Assembly (NCBI GenBank): GCA_002946415.1
Contig: NJPS01000004.1
Coordinates: 1,059,001 to 1,123,000, forward strand
Direction of reading: 5' to 3'
From: Rutstroemia sp. NJR-2017a BVV2
Taxonomy: Eukaryota; Ascomycota; Leotiomycetes; Helotiales; Rutstroemiaceae
DNA length: 64,000 nt
The first letter of the stretch is position 1, and the number at the start of each line of letters is the position of its first letter. Shown piece by piece: positions 1-10,822 of the stretch. The position numbers and the translations under genes are program-made. The notes below the pieces were generated by a model that had not been told where the DNA came from, searched no databases, and worked only from the letters and a program-made list of their open reading frames with translations.

Positions 1-262
1 GTGAAATCGAGTCTAGTGATTGACGACCGCTTTCTTGCCGCAGAGCTCACGTTGCCGGCAGGGTTGAGTAGCTGGTGGAGGTTTTCAATGATCTTCACTG
101 CTTTGTTCTGCTGCGAAGCAACCAACTCATCAAATTCGAGATCCATGTCATCCTCTTCTTCCTCGTCTTGCGCAGTCTGCATCTCGTGCAGATATTGTCG
201 CTGACCCGATAACGCATACTCAGTTGTAGGGTCGAGATCGGTTCCTTCACTCCCGACGTCTC
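1..262 (-). CDS. Partial unrecognised acidic protein, runs off the left edge
   Basis: An open minus-strand frame runs from about 262 to the window edge. It encodes a highly acidic stretch (QDEEEEDDMDLEFDEL) followed by a helical-looking segment (KAVKIIENLHQLLNP) and a basic tail (AARKRSSITRLDF). The frame opens after an in-frame stop near 276, and an acceptor-like CACTAG with a TTAACC branch-like motif sits just upstream, so it may be an internal exon starting at 262. The alternative is a start at the only in-frame ATG, at 182. I do not recognise the family. The acidic composition would suit a nuclear or chromatin protein, but that is a guess. The rest of the gene lies outside the window. Confidence 0.35.
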
Positions 263-275
263 CTAGTGTTGGTTA

Positions 276-560
276 AACGAGATTAAATGGGGCGTAGACT
301 ACGGAAGGGCATTACAAGGGCTAATTGAAGGTACGGCATAGGGCTGAAATGAAGGCATTCGTAGAATTAGCTAGATCCGTAGTTGTACGGAAGAGCTGGG
401 TATTTAAGCACCCAGCTCTTTCCCACCTTCAAGAGAATCAGACTTTTATCAACCACAGCATCAGATCACTACTTTGAGGTGATCTTATGCCACGGTTGAG
501 TAGTCAACCCACACCTAGGTATCTTGGCTTGTATGCTGGGCTGACCGCATACCCGCGATT
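276..560. other. Intergenic stretch with a perfect 11-bp inverted repeat
   Basis: No coding frame is supported here. The only clear structure is the inverted repeat at 391-420: AAGAGCTGGGT and its exact complement, separated by eight bases. It lies between the partial left gene and the end of the orphan minus-strand gene, and could be a hairpin in a transcript or a dimeric protein-binding site. Confidence 0.5.
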
Positions 561-1262
561 TCAATTCAGAGGACTCTTGCAAATTAGCCAGTACGCGCGC
601 AAGACAAGAATTCCCCGGTACCAGTTCTCTGGCGAGTGCAGCGGAGCTGACTTTTGAGCCGTATCGTCTGGGAAATGCTCGTTGTAGGAGGCGATGAGTC
701 GGTGAATTGCCCAAAACCAGCAGTAATACCCAGGCTTGTCACTTCTGTCTGTGACTCCCAGCATCTCGCTCGTAATTGGAAAGACATCACCAGTAACGAA
801 CTCCTGTTCTTTCTCTTTCATTTCACTCAATAACTTGAACATGGTTCCGATCTTCCAGTCGTGAGTCTCCAAACTCTTCACGCCACAGCCAAATGCATGC
901 CGCCGGCTTTCCTCCCATTCTCCTAACACAAGTGACAACTTTGTCTCTAGCCACATCTTAAACATACCTCCGCTCTTGAAGCCAAGGTACCCGGCGAGGT
1001 GTTGGTCGTTTTCCGGTTTGAGCAGAATCACCTTAACGTCCGGAGGGTTTTTCTCTTTAGCATACGTGATAGCCTTTTGTAATTCGGCTTTCGTCAGCTG
1101 AAAAACTTCAGTGGGCGCATAGTAACTAAAGTCTTCTTTGTTTTCGGTTTGGACCGCAAGCTTTCTGGTATTCTTGGTAACTTGAATGGTATCGTCGTCA
1201 CGCTGTGCCGGCGGATATTCGCTGTAGGGAAAGGTAGACTCAGAGAACATCGATGGATTCAT
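561..1262 (-). CDS. Hypothetical protein, 233 aa, no recognised domain
   Basis: A single uninterrupted minus-strand frame of 233 residues starts at the ATG at 1262. The frame is open upstream to about 1343, but only with a TTG as first codon, so 1262 is preferred. The protein has an ordered-looking core: residues around YAPTEVFQLTKAELQKAI, then VKVILLKPEND, then a Trp/Tyr-rich segment (PGYYCWFWAIHRLIASYN). It has no signal peptide or membrane segment. It lies divergently from the NADAR gene, with a minisatellite between them. I do not recognise the family; a lineage-specific orphan is likely. Length and lack of stops make it probably real, but transcript support is absent. Confidence 0.55.
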   Translation of the reverse strand: MNPSMFSESTFPYSEYPPAQRDDDTIQVTKNTRKLAVQTENKEDFSYYAPTEVFQLTKAELQKAITYAKEKNPPDVKVILLKPENDQHLAGYLGFKSGGMFKMWLETKLSLVLGEWEESRRHAFGCGVKSLETHDWKIGTMFKLLSEMKEKEQEFVTGDVFPITSEMLGVTDRSDKPGYYCWFWAIHRLIASYNEHFPDDTAQKSAPLHSPENWYRGILVLRAYWLICKSPLN

Positions 1263-1453
1263 ATTGGGAAAATGCTTACAAGTAAGATGTTGGCGTAGTC
1301 GTCGACTGGTCGTGGAAGATAGTAAGAGGTTGTAATAGTTCAAGTTGTTTTAGGTGGGAGAACTCCAAATATACTCTCTGAATTCTCTGAATCTTTCTAC
1401 CACAACGGGAATAGGCCCGATTGCGGGGTCGTCGTTGCCTCATCGGGCACGAA

Positions 1454-1510
1454 CAGTGAATATGTTTTCCATATTTCCAGTGAATAGGTTTTCCATATTT
1501 CCAGTGAAGC
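1454..1510. repeat. 24-bp tandem repeat, about 2.3 copies
   Basis: The unit CAGTGAATAGGTTTTCCATATTTC starts at 1454, 1478 and (partial) 1502, with one or two base changes between copies. It lies in the spacer between the divergent orphan and NADAR genes. Confidence 0.75.
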
Positions 1511-1689
1511 TGATCTGAACTTCTGATGGCCGTTTCCTCCATCTCCTTTACATATCAAAACATATTTTCCCTTTGCAACTGCGTTGGACCGTACAATCCG
1601 CACGGAAACAAGGTCCCACTGCGTGTGGACATTTCTTACTTCTCTGCTCCCCAACCCGTACGGAAACGACCCCACAAGTATTGCTCTCC

Positions 1690-1862
1690 ATTCTCAACTT
1701 CCCGCCCCCCATTCCCACTTTCCCGCTCCCCCATTCCCACTTTCCCGCTCCCCCATTCCCACTTTCCCGCTCCCCCATTCCCACTTTCCCGCTCCTCATT
1801 CCCAACTTCCTGCTCCTCATTCCCAACTTCCAGCTCCTCATTCCCAACTTCCAACGCTCCAA
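1690..1862. repeat. Pyrimidine-rich 21/22-bp minisatellite
   Basis: About eight head-to-tail copies of a unit built on CATTCCCACTTTCCCGCTCC. The anchor ATTCCCA recurs at 1711, 1733, 1755 and 1777 (22-bp spacing), then at 1798, 1819 and 1840 (21-bp spacing, with the variant ATTCCCAACTTCC). Three copies of a separate motif, close to CCCGTACGGAAACRA, flank the array near 1598, 1658 and 1862. The array ends about 65 bp before the NADAR start codon, so copy-number change could alter that promoter. Confidence 0.9.
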
Positions 1863-1928
1863 CCCGTACAGAAACAAGATTAACCAATCCATCGATAGAC
1901 GATAACCAAACGGCTTCAGACATCAAAT

Positions 1929-3509
1929 ATGGCATCCAATACTCAATCCCATTCGCCGACAAAAGATGATGGAGTTCATAACTCCGGTAGCGCTCTGCAG
2001 GCTCCGGAGGAACAAGAATTTGTCAAAGTGATCCGCCCACCGTCAAAGGACTCCCTCACATTCAAATCCGCAGTTAACTTCAAGCTCCCAAAAGACGGAC
2101 ATTATATTTTTGGCAGTCACAATCCCAAGACTGAAGGAGCATGGTGTTCGAATTTCTGGCCGTCGCCATTTAAAGACGATTCAGGAAATGAATGGCTTAC
2201 TTCAGAAGCGTAAGCCGTCACATCATACTATCCCCAAGCCATACTGATCTGTCAATTACATAGGTATTTCCAGGCAAGCAAGGCCGTATTGGCTAAAGAC
2301 TGGGATAGCTTCAAAAAGATTCTAACGGCGAAAACACCCAAGGCGGCGAAAATCCTCGGCAGCCAAGTGAACATCAACCGTTTAGAATGGGACGAAGTCT
2401 CCTGGATGTATATGGCAGATGCTATTTACTTCAAATTTAAAAGAAACCCAGAACTGCGGGAAAAACTCCTTGCGACAGGAGACAAGATCATAGTAGAGGC
2501 ACAACCGGATCACATATGGGGGTCTGGCCTTACCCCCAAGCAAACGGTCAATACCGAGGTCAGAAGGTGGCAAGGACAAAATAAGTTGGGGGAGTTGTTA
2601 ATGAAATATCGCATGTATTTACGGCTGTTGGAATCGAAAGGGTTGGACCCCGTGACTACGCCAGAGTGTCTCAAGAATGGTGGCGTGGTAGATGCAGGTC
2701 AACAAGGTACGTGAAACATATATTACGAACGAGAGTCCCTGGTTATCTGTTGCTTACACTCCCTCTTTATTCTAGATCGAGCTTCCAAAGAACCTCCATC
2801 TAAGAATGACACTCTGGTCACAAATGCAGCTAGTCCTGATGACAACGCGGCCAAGATTTCTGAACCAGAACCCTCGGCAGAGCCATCTCAGGATGTTCCA
2901 TCTACCCAAGAACAGATAGTAGAGGCTACAAGCCTGCAACCTAATCAACACGATGAATCAGAGAGGGTTCCAAATGAATCAAATACTCCGGAAGAGGCGT
3001 CCATTAAGCCAATGTCCTCCATGAACAACCAAGCCGGTCTCACCCATCCTGATAATTCTGAAGTCCGCCAAGGCAAAAAGCGAAAGGCAAACAGTTCGAA
3101 TGAAATTGAGCAGGTCAGAAAGAAACGGGCTGCGGAAGAACTCGATGCGACGATGAGGAGATGTGCTGAGGCTGCTGTGAAAGAACAGCTCGATAGAGCC
3201 GCTCAACGCAACCGGAAAGATCGAGAAGACATGAAGGAAGCGGAAGCCAAGAGAGTTCAGTTAGCAGGCCAGGCAACCCGAAAGTCCACCAGACTGATCG
3301 GTGCTACCAAGAGGAAGAATCAGGGAGAGGCAATGGAGGACGCACCACAATCGAAAAAGAAGTGTGGGAAAGTAACGGAGGTGTCGACAATGATGAAGGC
3401 AATGAACTTGGATGCAACCAACGTCGACCAGCCGCAATGTGGGCTCGCATCGGCAGGACCGAAACGACCAACGATCAAGCTAAATCTAAGCAAGCCGAAG
3501 GATAACTGA
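1929..3509 (+). CDS. NADAR (YbiA-like) domain protein with basic C-terminal tail
   Basis: Three exons (1929-2209, 2264-2706, 2776-3509; GT...AG) give 485 aa. Residues about 50-215 match the NADAR/YbiA/DUF1768 family: GAWCSNFWPSPF, then WLTSEAYFQASK across intron 1, MYMADAIYFKFKRNPELREK, LLATGDKIIVEA and HIWGSGL. Bacterial members are N-glycosidases acting on riboflavin intermediates or removing ADP-ribose from guanine; which reaction this protein performs cannot be told from sequence. After residue 230 the protein becomes low-complexity, then Lys/Arg-rich with several nuclear-localisation-like clusters (GKKRKAN, VRKKRAAEE, KSKKK-type) and a predicted coiled segment near 370-420. This suggests a nuclear protein (inference). 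The minisatellite lies immediately upstream. Confidence 0.88.
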
Positions 3510-3710
3510 CGAATCCAATCTGTTCATATTTCTTATTCAATATTTGACGTTTTCTTTTATTTATTTTACTTCGAGGGAGGCGTTTATATCAGTATCTTTG
3601 CTTACGGTTTATCTGGCATTACGCGCATCCTAAGCATCATTATAGATTCATTGAGGTATAGAATGGGTGCATGGAGAAAGGAAAATGGTTATATATTCTT
3701 TCATATAATA

Positions 3711-4080
3711 CTTTCGGTCAGTGATGGGACTAGTATTTTCAGTATTTTGTATACGCCCCACTATAGTGATACGTATGGATTATTGAGGATATATTCCTGG
3801 TGATACGTATTAGATTCGATATCACTAATACTGGCCATATACTAATATACTGGAATGTAATACATTCCAGACCTTCCAGGAATTTGAACTTCCTAACTAG
3901 GTAATTGTGAAGCGAATCTGCAAGTCCTCAGGCAATTATTCTACATTCCATCCTAAATTCCGGTATTCTAGTATATCCCCAGTGGTATCAAATCTGATAA
4001 TATGTACGTACGTATGTATTAGAAGGCCGATATCAGCCACCGTAATACGGCCGTACACTACTCCCATCACTGCTTTCGGT
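3711..4080. mobile_element. hAT-type MITE, 354 bp, with 8-bp target duplication
   Basis: The element spans 3719-4072. Its ends are near-perfect terminal inverted repeats: CAGTGATGGGACTAGTAT on the left and the complement of CAGTGATGGGAGTAGTGT on the right. It is flanked directly by the perfect 8-bp duplication CTTTCGGT (3711-3718 and 4073-4080). A CAG-type terminus with an 8-bp duplication is the signature of the hAT superfamily. The interior is AT-rich, has no transposase frame, and is itself partly inverted-repetitive (ATACTGGAATGTA near 3848 against TACATTCCATCC near 3942), so it is nonautonomous. It lies about 200 bp after the NADAR gene and 575 bp before the MFS pump. Confidence 0.88.
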
Positions 4081-4654
4081 TACTTACAAGGAGTGCAGCA
4101 AGATGAACTTGAAAGGTTGGGCTGGGAGGCGGGCACAGTGAGCAGGCAGATGTGAATCACAAGATCTCATTTCAAATCTATTGATATCAGTTTAGTCAAT
4201 TATGAAAGCATATTATCTAGTGGCATTGAATGTTTCTTGTGCTCGACCGAAGAATAATTGAGAAGGGCAGGCCGACACGAACGCAGACCCGGCCCGGTCC
4301 GCGCTTGTCCGTGCTTACCCGTGCTTTCCGTCTTCTTAGCCGCTCTGACGACAAACCTCCCTACACACCATATTTGTCATTCCGTGCTGTTGATCAATCC
4401 TACATGGACGTCGAGCCAGTTAAAAATGTGAATTACGTGATCATGCCGGCCCATGGGCCCCTGGGCCGGCTCTTTCACCATGTGTCGCTTTCATTGCTCC
4501 TAGTTCTCGTCGGCATCGACCCTTCGTCGGAGTTTATATACGATATATATATCTGCCGTGCTTAGGTTTTATCTGACTACCTCAAATAACATTGTATCAG
4601 ATTCATTATCACTACCGATAGCATTCTATCAACGATCCTGTCCTATCACGAACC
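4081..4654. promoter_or_regulatory. Upstream region of the MFS pump with a CGG-type palindrome
   Basis: No credible coding frame. At 4445-4470 there is a perfect 9-bp inverted repeat, GCCGGCCCA ... TGGGCCGGC, around an eight-base spacer; inverted CGG/CCG triplets are the usual half-sites of Zn2Cys6 dimers. A TATA-like run (TATATACGATATATATAT) lies at about 4534-4552, roughly 105 bp before the ATG. Occupancy by the convergent downstream Zn2Cys6 factor is only an inference. Confidence 0.35.
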
Positions 4655-7239
4655 ATGTCAGCGACTTCCGCAACCGACTACGAAAAGTCTACAGGGACCT
4701 CCGCCATCCCTAGCACAGAACACTCAGCTTCGGGATCCGGATCTAGTACCGATGAAGAAAAGGGACTTAGTGATCTCGAGGGATCTAATCCAGATGCTGA
4801 TGAGCCTCGTAAAGTAACTGGCTTCAAGGTTCGTTTACTTGCCTTGACTTCTCAGATATTTGCAACTGACAACTGACAACTTGCAGTGGTTCCTGGTCGT
4901 GACAGCAATTCTGTCCAGTCATATGCTTTTTGCTTTGGATAATACCATCGTCGCAAACATTCAACCGGTATGATATCCAACATGTTATTACTCTTTTCTG
5001 TGATTCTCCAGGCTCCAGCTCATCAGTGTTCATGAAATAGGCAATTATCGAGAAATTCAACAGTGCAGATCAGGTTTCCTGGCTATCTGTAGCGTGAGTA
5101 GCTCAAGTCTAGCAACTTCCATCTTTAAATGTGGGAACTATCATGCTAAACATATTTGTTGTAGATTCGCATTGTGCTCCTCAGCTTTGGTACTTCCATG
5201 GTCAAAGGTTTACGGTGCTTTCAACGCAAAGTGGCTATACATCGGAGTAAGCTTATGCATTGCCTCGATTCGATTTCAGTCATGTGTTAATAATATTTCC
5301 TCTAGGCTCTCACTCTTTTCATGGCAGGATCTGCTCTTTGTGGTGCAGCTCCGACGATGACAGCTATGATCGTTGGACGAGCTATTGCTGGTATGGGGGT
5401 AAGTACTCCATATATCGCAAGACTATTCGATTAAGCAGATGTTAACTTGGGATTTAACAGGGTAGTGGCATGTACTTTGGAGTACTCGTACTGTTGTCTG
5501 TTTCGACCACCATACGAGAACGTCCAACGTACATTGGATTCACGTAGGTTCTTCAAAAAATTCTACCGTGCTGTTATCATGGGAACTAACCGATATGAAG
5601 TGCAATTTCTTGGGGAATTGGTACTGTAGTAGGGCCAGCCATTGGAGGAGCATTCGCCCAAAGTTCCGCGACTTGGCGTTGGGTGAGTAAACTATTCATC
5701 CATTCCTAAATGCTCTTTCGTAAACTGACATTGACACGACGGCAGGCTTTCTACATCAACTTGGTTATAGGGGCCGTATTTTCTCCGGTCTACGTGTTCT
5801 TGTTGCCATCCTTTGATCCAAAACCTAAGGCGACCGTTTCAGAACGTTTCCTCATGATTGACTGGCTAGGCATTGTACTCTGCGCTGGTGCACTTGCTTC
5901 TCTTGTCATGGGTATTGACTTCGGTGGAGTCCAATGGGCTTGGGGCAGCGGCTCCTCAATTGCGCTCTTCGTTGTTGCAGGTGTGCTGTTGGTAGCTTTT
6001 GGTGTTCAACAGACCTTCCTCATTCTGTGCACTGAGAAAACACGCCTATTCCCGATTCATTTCCTCAAACGCCGTTCGCTGGTCGTCCTGTTTATCCTCA
6101 ACAGTGAGTTTCATGATACCTCGCTTTCTCTTCCGCAATTACTTTTAAATGATACTAATTATGGCTACAGGCTGCGCAAGCAGTGGACTTTTCGTTTCTG
6201 TCTACTATATCCCTCTCTTTTTCCAGTTCACAAAGGTTCGTTTCCCTACCAATAAACCGCTGCGATCTCCAACTTACATATTCAACAATAGGGCGACACC
6301 GCGGTCCACGCATCTGTGCGTCTACTACCATTCGTGATGATCCTCATCTTCGTCATCATCCTCAATGGTGCAGTCATGACAAAACTCGGATACTACTACC
6401 CTTGGTATTTCCTAGGAGGGGCATTCGAGCTCGCAGCAGGTGCTCTGATGTGTAAGTCAACGAAAATAATCTCTCATATCAATCTAAGTACAAAAACTCT
6501 AACGAAACCTCTCTCTGTAGACACCGTCACAGTGCACACATCCACCGCGGCAATCTACGGCTACACTGTTTTAATGGCCATTGGCGTCGGTGCATACAAC
6601 CAAGCAGGTTACAGTGTCGTCCAGGCCAAAGTGAAGCCAGATGAGATTCCATATGCACTTGGCTACATGATGTTCTGTAAGTGGCTTCAAAGACGAAGTA
6701 ATCTTCATTTAGAGGGAAAAACTAACAAGGCCTTTAGCACAACTCGGAGGCATTGTCCTCGCCCTCGGGATGGCCGGTGCAATCTTCGTCAACAAGGCTG
6801 TTCAGGGACTTACAGAACTCCTGCCTGGTACAGATTCCGAGATTATCAAAGCCAGCATTGCTGGAACTAGCAGTGAACTGTTCCAGACCTTACCTGCTGA
6901 CCAAGTCGAACCCGCATTGGCTGTTATTGTCAAAGCTATCGATGATGTGTACGTTTATCACCTTCTACTTCAAATCACGCCTGTGAAGTCAGTTGGCTAA
7001 CAAAACTGATCTTTTAGTTACATCCTTCTCATCGCAGCAGGAGGGATTGCTGTCATTGGTGCAGCGTTACTCAAGGTTAGTAGTCTCATAATCAGTTTTG
7101 CTCGGCAGGGCGGCAACGTTCTCGCATTTGTATTAAGTCGGCGGTTACATATCGTTATTTTTAAGAAGACTCTTTGACTGACAATCTTTCATCATAGCGC
7201 GAAAAGTTGTTCCTCAAGGCAGCCGCTGGTGGCGCTTAA
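4655..7239 (+). CDS. MFS multidrug-type transporter, DHA2 (14-TM) family
   Basis: Fourteen exons join to 565 aa (4655-4828, 4887-4967, 5041-5093, 5165-5246, 5306-5398, 5461-5543, 5601-5682, 5746-6103, 6171-6235, 6292-6451, 6521-6676, 6738-6948, 7018-7075, 7198-7239). Every intron is GT...AG and all phases fit. A hydrophilic acidic Ser-rich N-terminus (about 58 aa) precedes about 14 hydrophobic segments. Family landmarks are LDNTIVANIQP in TM1, GRAIAGMGGSGM, the antiporter motif C region GPAIGGAFAQSSATWRW, and WRWAFYINLVIG. Fungal members export toxins, drugs or metabolites by proton antiport at the plasma membrane; the substrate is not inferable. It is convergent with a Zn2Cys6 factor 343 bp away, a common pump-regulator arrangement. 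Confidence 0.93.
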
Positions 7240-7581
7240 TTGTCTTTCAACTAGGCGGCATCTCTCCGCACTTCTCGTGCTCGACAAAACCAGAGATACC
7301 ACCCAGGAAGCAGGTATTGAAGCAATAGAAACTTGAAATAAATGGTTCGAGTTGTATATGAAAGAAGGAAGAGCGAGAAGACGTGCTTTTTGATTGCATG
7401 TGTGGGGCACTGGGATGGAGAACAACGCCGGAGGAAGAGATATCACATACGGTATGATCATATAGAATAAGTATGGGTGTTTTAATGTCAACGATATAGA
7501 GAATTGGACTTTCGAGAATGCATGGAGTTCTCGATAGACTGCCGTATTTCCTTCGCACTCTCAAACATTCTCCATCATGTG
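7240..7581. other. Convergent intergenic region
   Basis: Shared 3' region of the MFS pump and the Zn2Cys6 factor. I see no gene, repeat or structured element; it presumably holds both polyadenylation regions. Confidence 0.5.
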
Positions 7582-8978
7582 TCATTCTCCCGTCCCACAG
7601 TGTACTTCTTTCCCCATACCTTTCCACCCAATCTCCCTCGCTGCCCATTCCATTTTCCCCCACCAATCCTTTCCCAGCACCCTCATTACATCATCAAAAT
7701 CTCCCTCCGCCACCCCCTGCAGCCACCATATCTTAGTCTTCGCACTAATTCTCTTAATCAACATCAGAAAATATCCCACGATCGCCAAAGCCCGCTCGTC
7801 ACACTTTTCCAACAACGCGACAAAGTCCTCTCCCACCAACGAGGGGAATTTCAATGTGTAACGTATTGTATCTTTGCGATTGAAGATACCAAGTAGTGAG
7901 ACAGTCCGCCTGTATAGATCGTAATTTGAAGAACTAACCTCAAGACCATCCAAAAGAAACGAAAACGAATCAGATGGAAAAATTGACGGACATGTCGGCG
8001 GCGGAGAGAGACTCGGCAAAAACAGAGAAAATGACTGTTCTTCCCATTCCAGACACGACTTGATAGTTTCGTCGCGAACATACATTCCAGCATGAATGAT
8101 CATCGCCTTCAGGCCCTTCAATTGCCTGAACCAATGAATAGGAATCCGCTTCTCTGGAGAAGGATAAGGAGCGGATAGCACACGGGCGCTCCCGGTTGCG
8201 TGGATGGTAATGAATAGACTGGCAGCGAGGACTACATCGCCGTTCTCGGGAGTGACGCCCTCGGCGCTGATGAGAGTGCGGTGTGCGGAGATGGCGCGAG
8301 ACATGTAGAGGTGGCTGGCTTTTATGAGAAGTTGCTCAAACGGGGAAGGTGCGTGGGAGGAGATGGAGGTGGAGAGTGGAGGAAGGTATGCTTTGCGAAG
8401 GGAGAAGGCGGAGATACCAAGGAGGGCGTCCATTATTGAGGGATTGCTGCATGCGATATCAATGGCGAAGCGAGAGTAGTGATCAGAGGTGTAGTTGATG
8501 AGGGTTGCATAATGATGGAAGAGTTGGACGTCAAGAGAGTGGGAATCGGGGTTGTTGGCAAAAGAGGGGATGGTGGTGGGGTATGAGAGGTTCATTGGAG
8601 TGTTAGGAATGAGGGACGTGTCTTTGATAGTCGAGACATGCTGAGTTATTGTAGATATTGGAAGCGGGAGTGCATTCTTCGCTGAGTTGCATGGATTCGT
8701 TGTTGAGGTAAGAAGAATATATTCACAAGTCAAGGAACGTTTTGCGCAATTGTTGCAAGCGGGTTTTGCTTCGTCGCACTTAATTTGACGGAGTGAGCTA
8801 TCGGCTACAATACCAGGAGGCTCAAGAAGGGGGAAGTGAGGGCAGAACTGACTTTATATCGTCGTGATTTGCAATTCTGACATCCATATCGCGATTTTCT
8901 GTGGTAGCGGCGTTTCCGAGCTTCTTTGGTGTTTGCGATATCAGAATTGGAATTGGTGTTGGAATCTGCTTTGGTCAT
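7582..8978 (-). CDS. Zn2Cys6 transcription factor, 440 aa
   Basis: Two exons: 8978-8853 and 8778-7582, joined by a 74-nt intron that splits the zinc cluster. Exon 1 gives GCQNCKSRRYK and exon 2 continues CDEAKPACNNCAKRSLTCEY, an exact C-X2-C-X6-C-X6-C-X2-C-X6-C Gal4-type binuclear cluster at residues 33-60. A basic stretch (ARKRRYHRKSR) lies just before it. The remaining 380 residues are helical with motifs of the fungal-specific factor domain 2 (DVQLFHHYATLI, ISAFSLRKAYL, ASLFITIHATGSARVL). It acts in the nucleus on DNA with CGG half-sites (family knowledge). Position tail-to-tail with the MFS pump suggests, but does not prove, that it regulates the pump. The start is the ATG ahead of an Asn/Ser-rich leader. 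Confidence 0.9.
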
Positions 8979-9580
8979 TTTTATTCATGAACGCAGACGT
9001 AAATACAGCTCGGCCAAGCTTGTTGCGAGGGTTCCCGACAGTTTGGTTCAAGCCCGTCGTTCATGTGTAGTCTTACGCTGTCACGTGGAAATAGAAGCAC
9101 GTGAATAGCACGATTTGACAAGGTCAACATCTCTTTTCCTTTCTGATTTAAGATTATTCTCATGTTTATATATTTATTTTTTCAATATATATTGTGATAT
9201 CGAAGCAAGCAATGTATATAAAACATGTTGTCCTCGGGATTACCATCTTGGATACAGATGGTGACCACACTTCATCTCTTGAACAAGTTGCACATTGAAC
9301 TTTGGTCATTGACCTATTCATATGCGTTTTTGCTTGTTAGAGGCTTAGATTGTATGGTTTGGAGTATTCGCAGCCTTGTTTATCAAAAGTTTATTAGCAC
9401 ATGTTTGGACTCTGGAGAATTGATTTCTATATTAGACATTTTCCATTGGGATTATTTGTTTGGGGGATTATATTTCTATTTCTGTGCTGAATTGTACTTC
9501 CATCGTAGAGCTTCTGAAAATCATCGCATTCGCCTTTGCCTGCTGTAGCTCAGTTACATTAACCGAGCTACGACTACCTT
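8979..9580. other. Intergenic region
   Basis: AT-rich stretch upstream of the Zn2Cys6 gene and downstream of the small membrane protein. Only short unsupported frames are present. It contains the presumed promoter of the factor. Confidence 0.4.
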
Positions 9581-9841
9581 TTAGTCTTGGACATTCACAA
9601 GAGTTGGGGTACTTCCGGGAAATGCCCTATCTTGCAACTCTATATGATCCTGCTGTGGAGCACGAGCTGCATCTCTGGCGTAACGATCCTGTCGCCGTTG
9701 ATCAATCAAGTTACTTGCCCATTCATTTAGCCATGTAAACAGCACCGTACCTGCTATTCCCAAAAAGAAGAGGAGAAAAATTGTTACCAAAAGAAGGATG
9801 ATGACTAGGAGGACTATGAATGGTATTTGATCGCCGTTCAT
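9581..9841 (-). CDS. Small single-pass membrane protein, 86 aa
   Basis: The minus-strand frame starts at ATG 9841 and encodes 86 aa. Residues about 7-35 are a strongly hydrophobic stretch (IPFIVLLVIILLLVTIFLLF...), followed by LFTWLNEWASNLIDQRR, a basic patch and a polar tail ending NVQD. The frame is open upstream only through a GTG. The hydrophobic-basic order suggests one membrane span with a cytosolic C-terminus. No family recognised. Short hydrophobic frames do occur by chance, so this is moderate at best. Confidence 0.45.
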   Translation of the reverse strand: MNGDQIPFIVLLVIILLLVTIFLLFFLGIAGTVLFTWLNEWASNLIDQRRQDRYARDAARAPQQDHIELQDRAFPGSTPTLVNVQD

Positions 9842-10822
9842 GGTTGCTCTTGCTCTTGCTGGAGTCACTTAAAGATGGTTTATTTATAGTTAACAAGTTT
9901 GGAGTTTGATAGTGAGTGGAGAGAGACGTGTGGATATTGTGCGATTTCGTTTCTTATCATTCCATATTTTGAGATTTGTTCTCTAAACTGAACAAACCAT
10001 TTTCCTCTGTTAGATTGATATAGGACAATTTGAACAATCCATCAATCAATGAACAAATCCGCGGAGACCAGAACAGGAGTGGGAACTGTTCGACTATGAA
10101 AAGATAGCAGCATGAGTTGTAGCAATTATTTTCAGTCTTGAATATGGATCTGGCCTGCTCCATTCGTACTTCAGATCCGTTCGTTGAATGGTGCAGACTA
10201 GTTCCATTCGGCCTTGATCAACTTTCATACTAATCACGCCTTTCGCTATCAATTAGCCCCAGGCGGAAGAAATCAATGACTCCTGAACAATGAAAATTGT
10301 CTCGGTTGTACGTGGTGGGCGCATTGTTTTCTGTGAAATGTAAGAAGTGATGATTATTCTTGGCTAACTACGAGGTCTTAAGGACCTTTTATAGACCATT
10401 TATCGGTCCGTTTGAGAGGCGTAGTACATGTAATTTGAGCCCTTCTGTACATTCTTAAATGAGTTAGATCCTAGGGGGATAGTGCGGTGAGGAAGTAATA
10501 GGTTCGGGGTATGAATATGCTAGGTTGGATATGCTAGACAACGCGGAGTCTAAATTCTGTAACTGAGTTTTTGTCGGGGTATAGTTTAGCATATTGTTTC
10601 CATCCGACGTGGTAGTATGAAGTTGACCACCAGCAGTCCCGTAATAGTATGTAATAAAATAATCTTGATATAATTGGCTAGAAAGTCATGGACTTGTGTT
10701 AGACCAGGTAAGGTATCGTATCGCTTACAGCAAGCCTCGCCTCGATCTCGACTATAAGTAAGTGCGGTCTCCTTCGATTTTTGGATTTCTTCCCTGCATC
10801 ATCGTTTCCTGCCACCACTGTC
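9842..10822. other. Intergenic region, AT-rich
   Basis: No supported gene. Short frames near 9957-10163 have no family features. The right end is the promoter of the 2EXR gene. Confidence 0.4.

Noticed and set aside
3907..4155. 82-aa frame crossing the right end of the hAT MITE
   Set aside because: It runs across the element's terminal repeat and target duplication, so it is not an ancestral gene.
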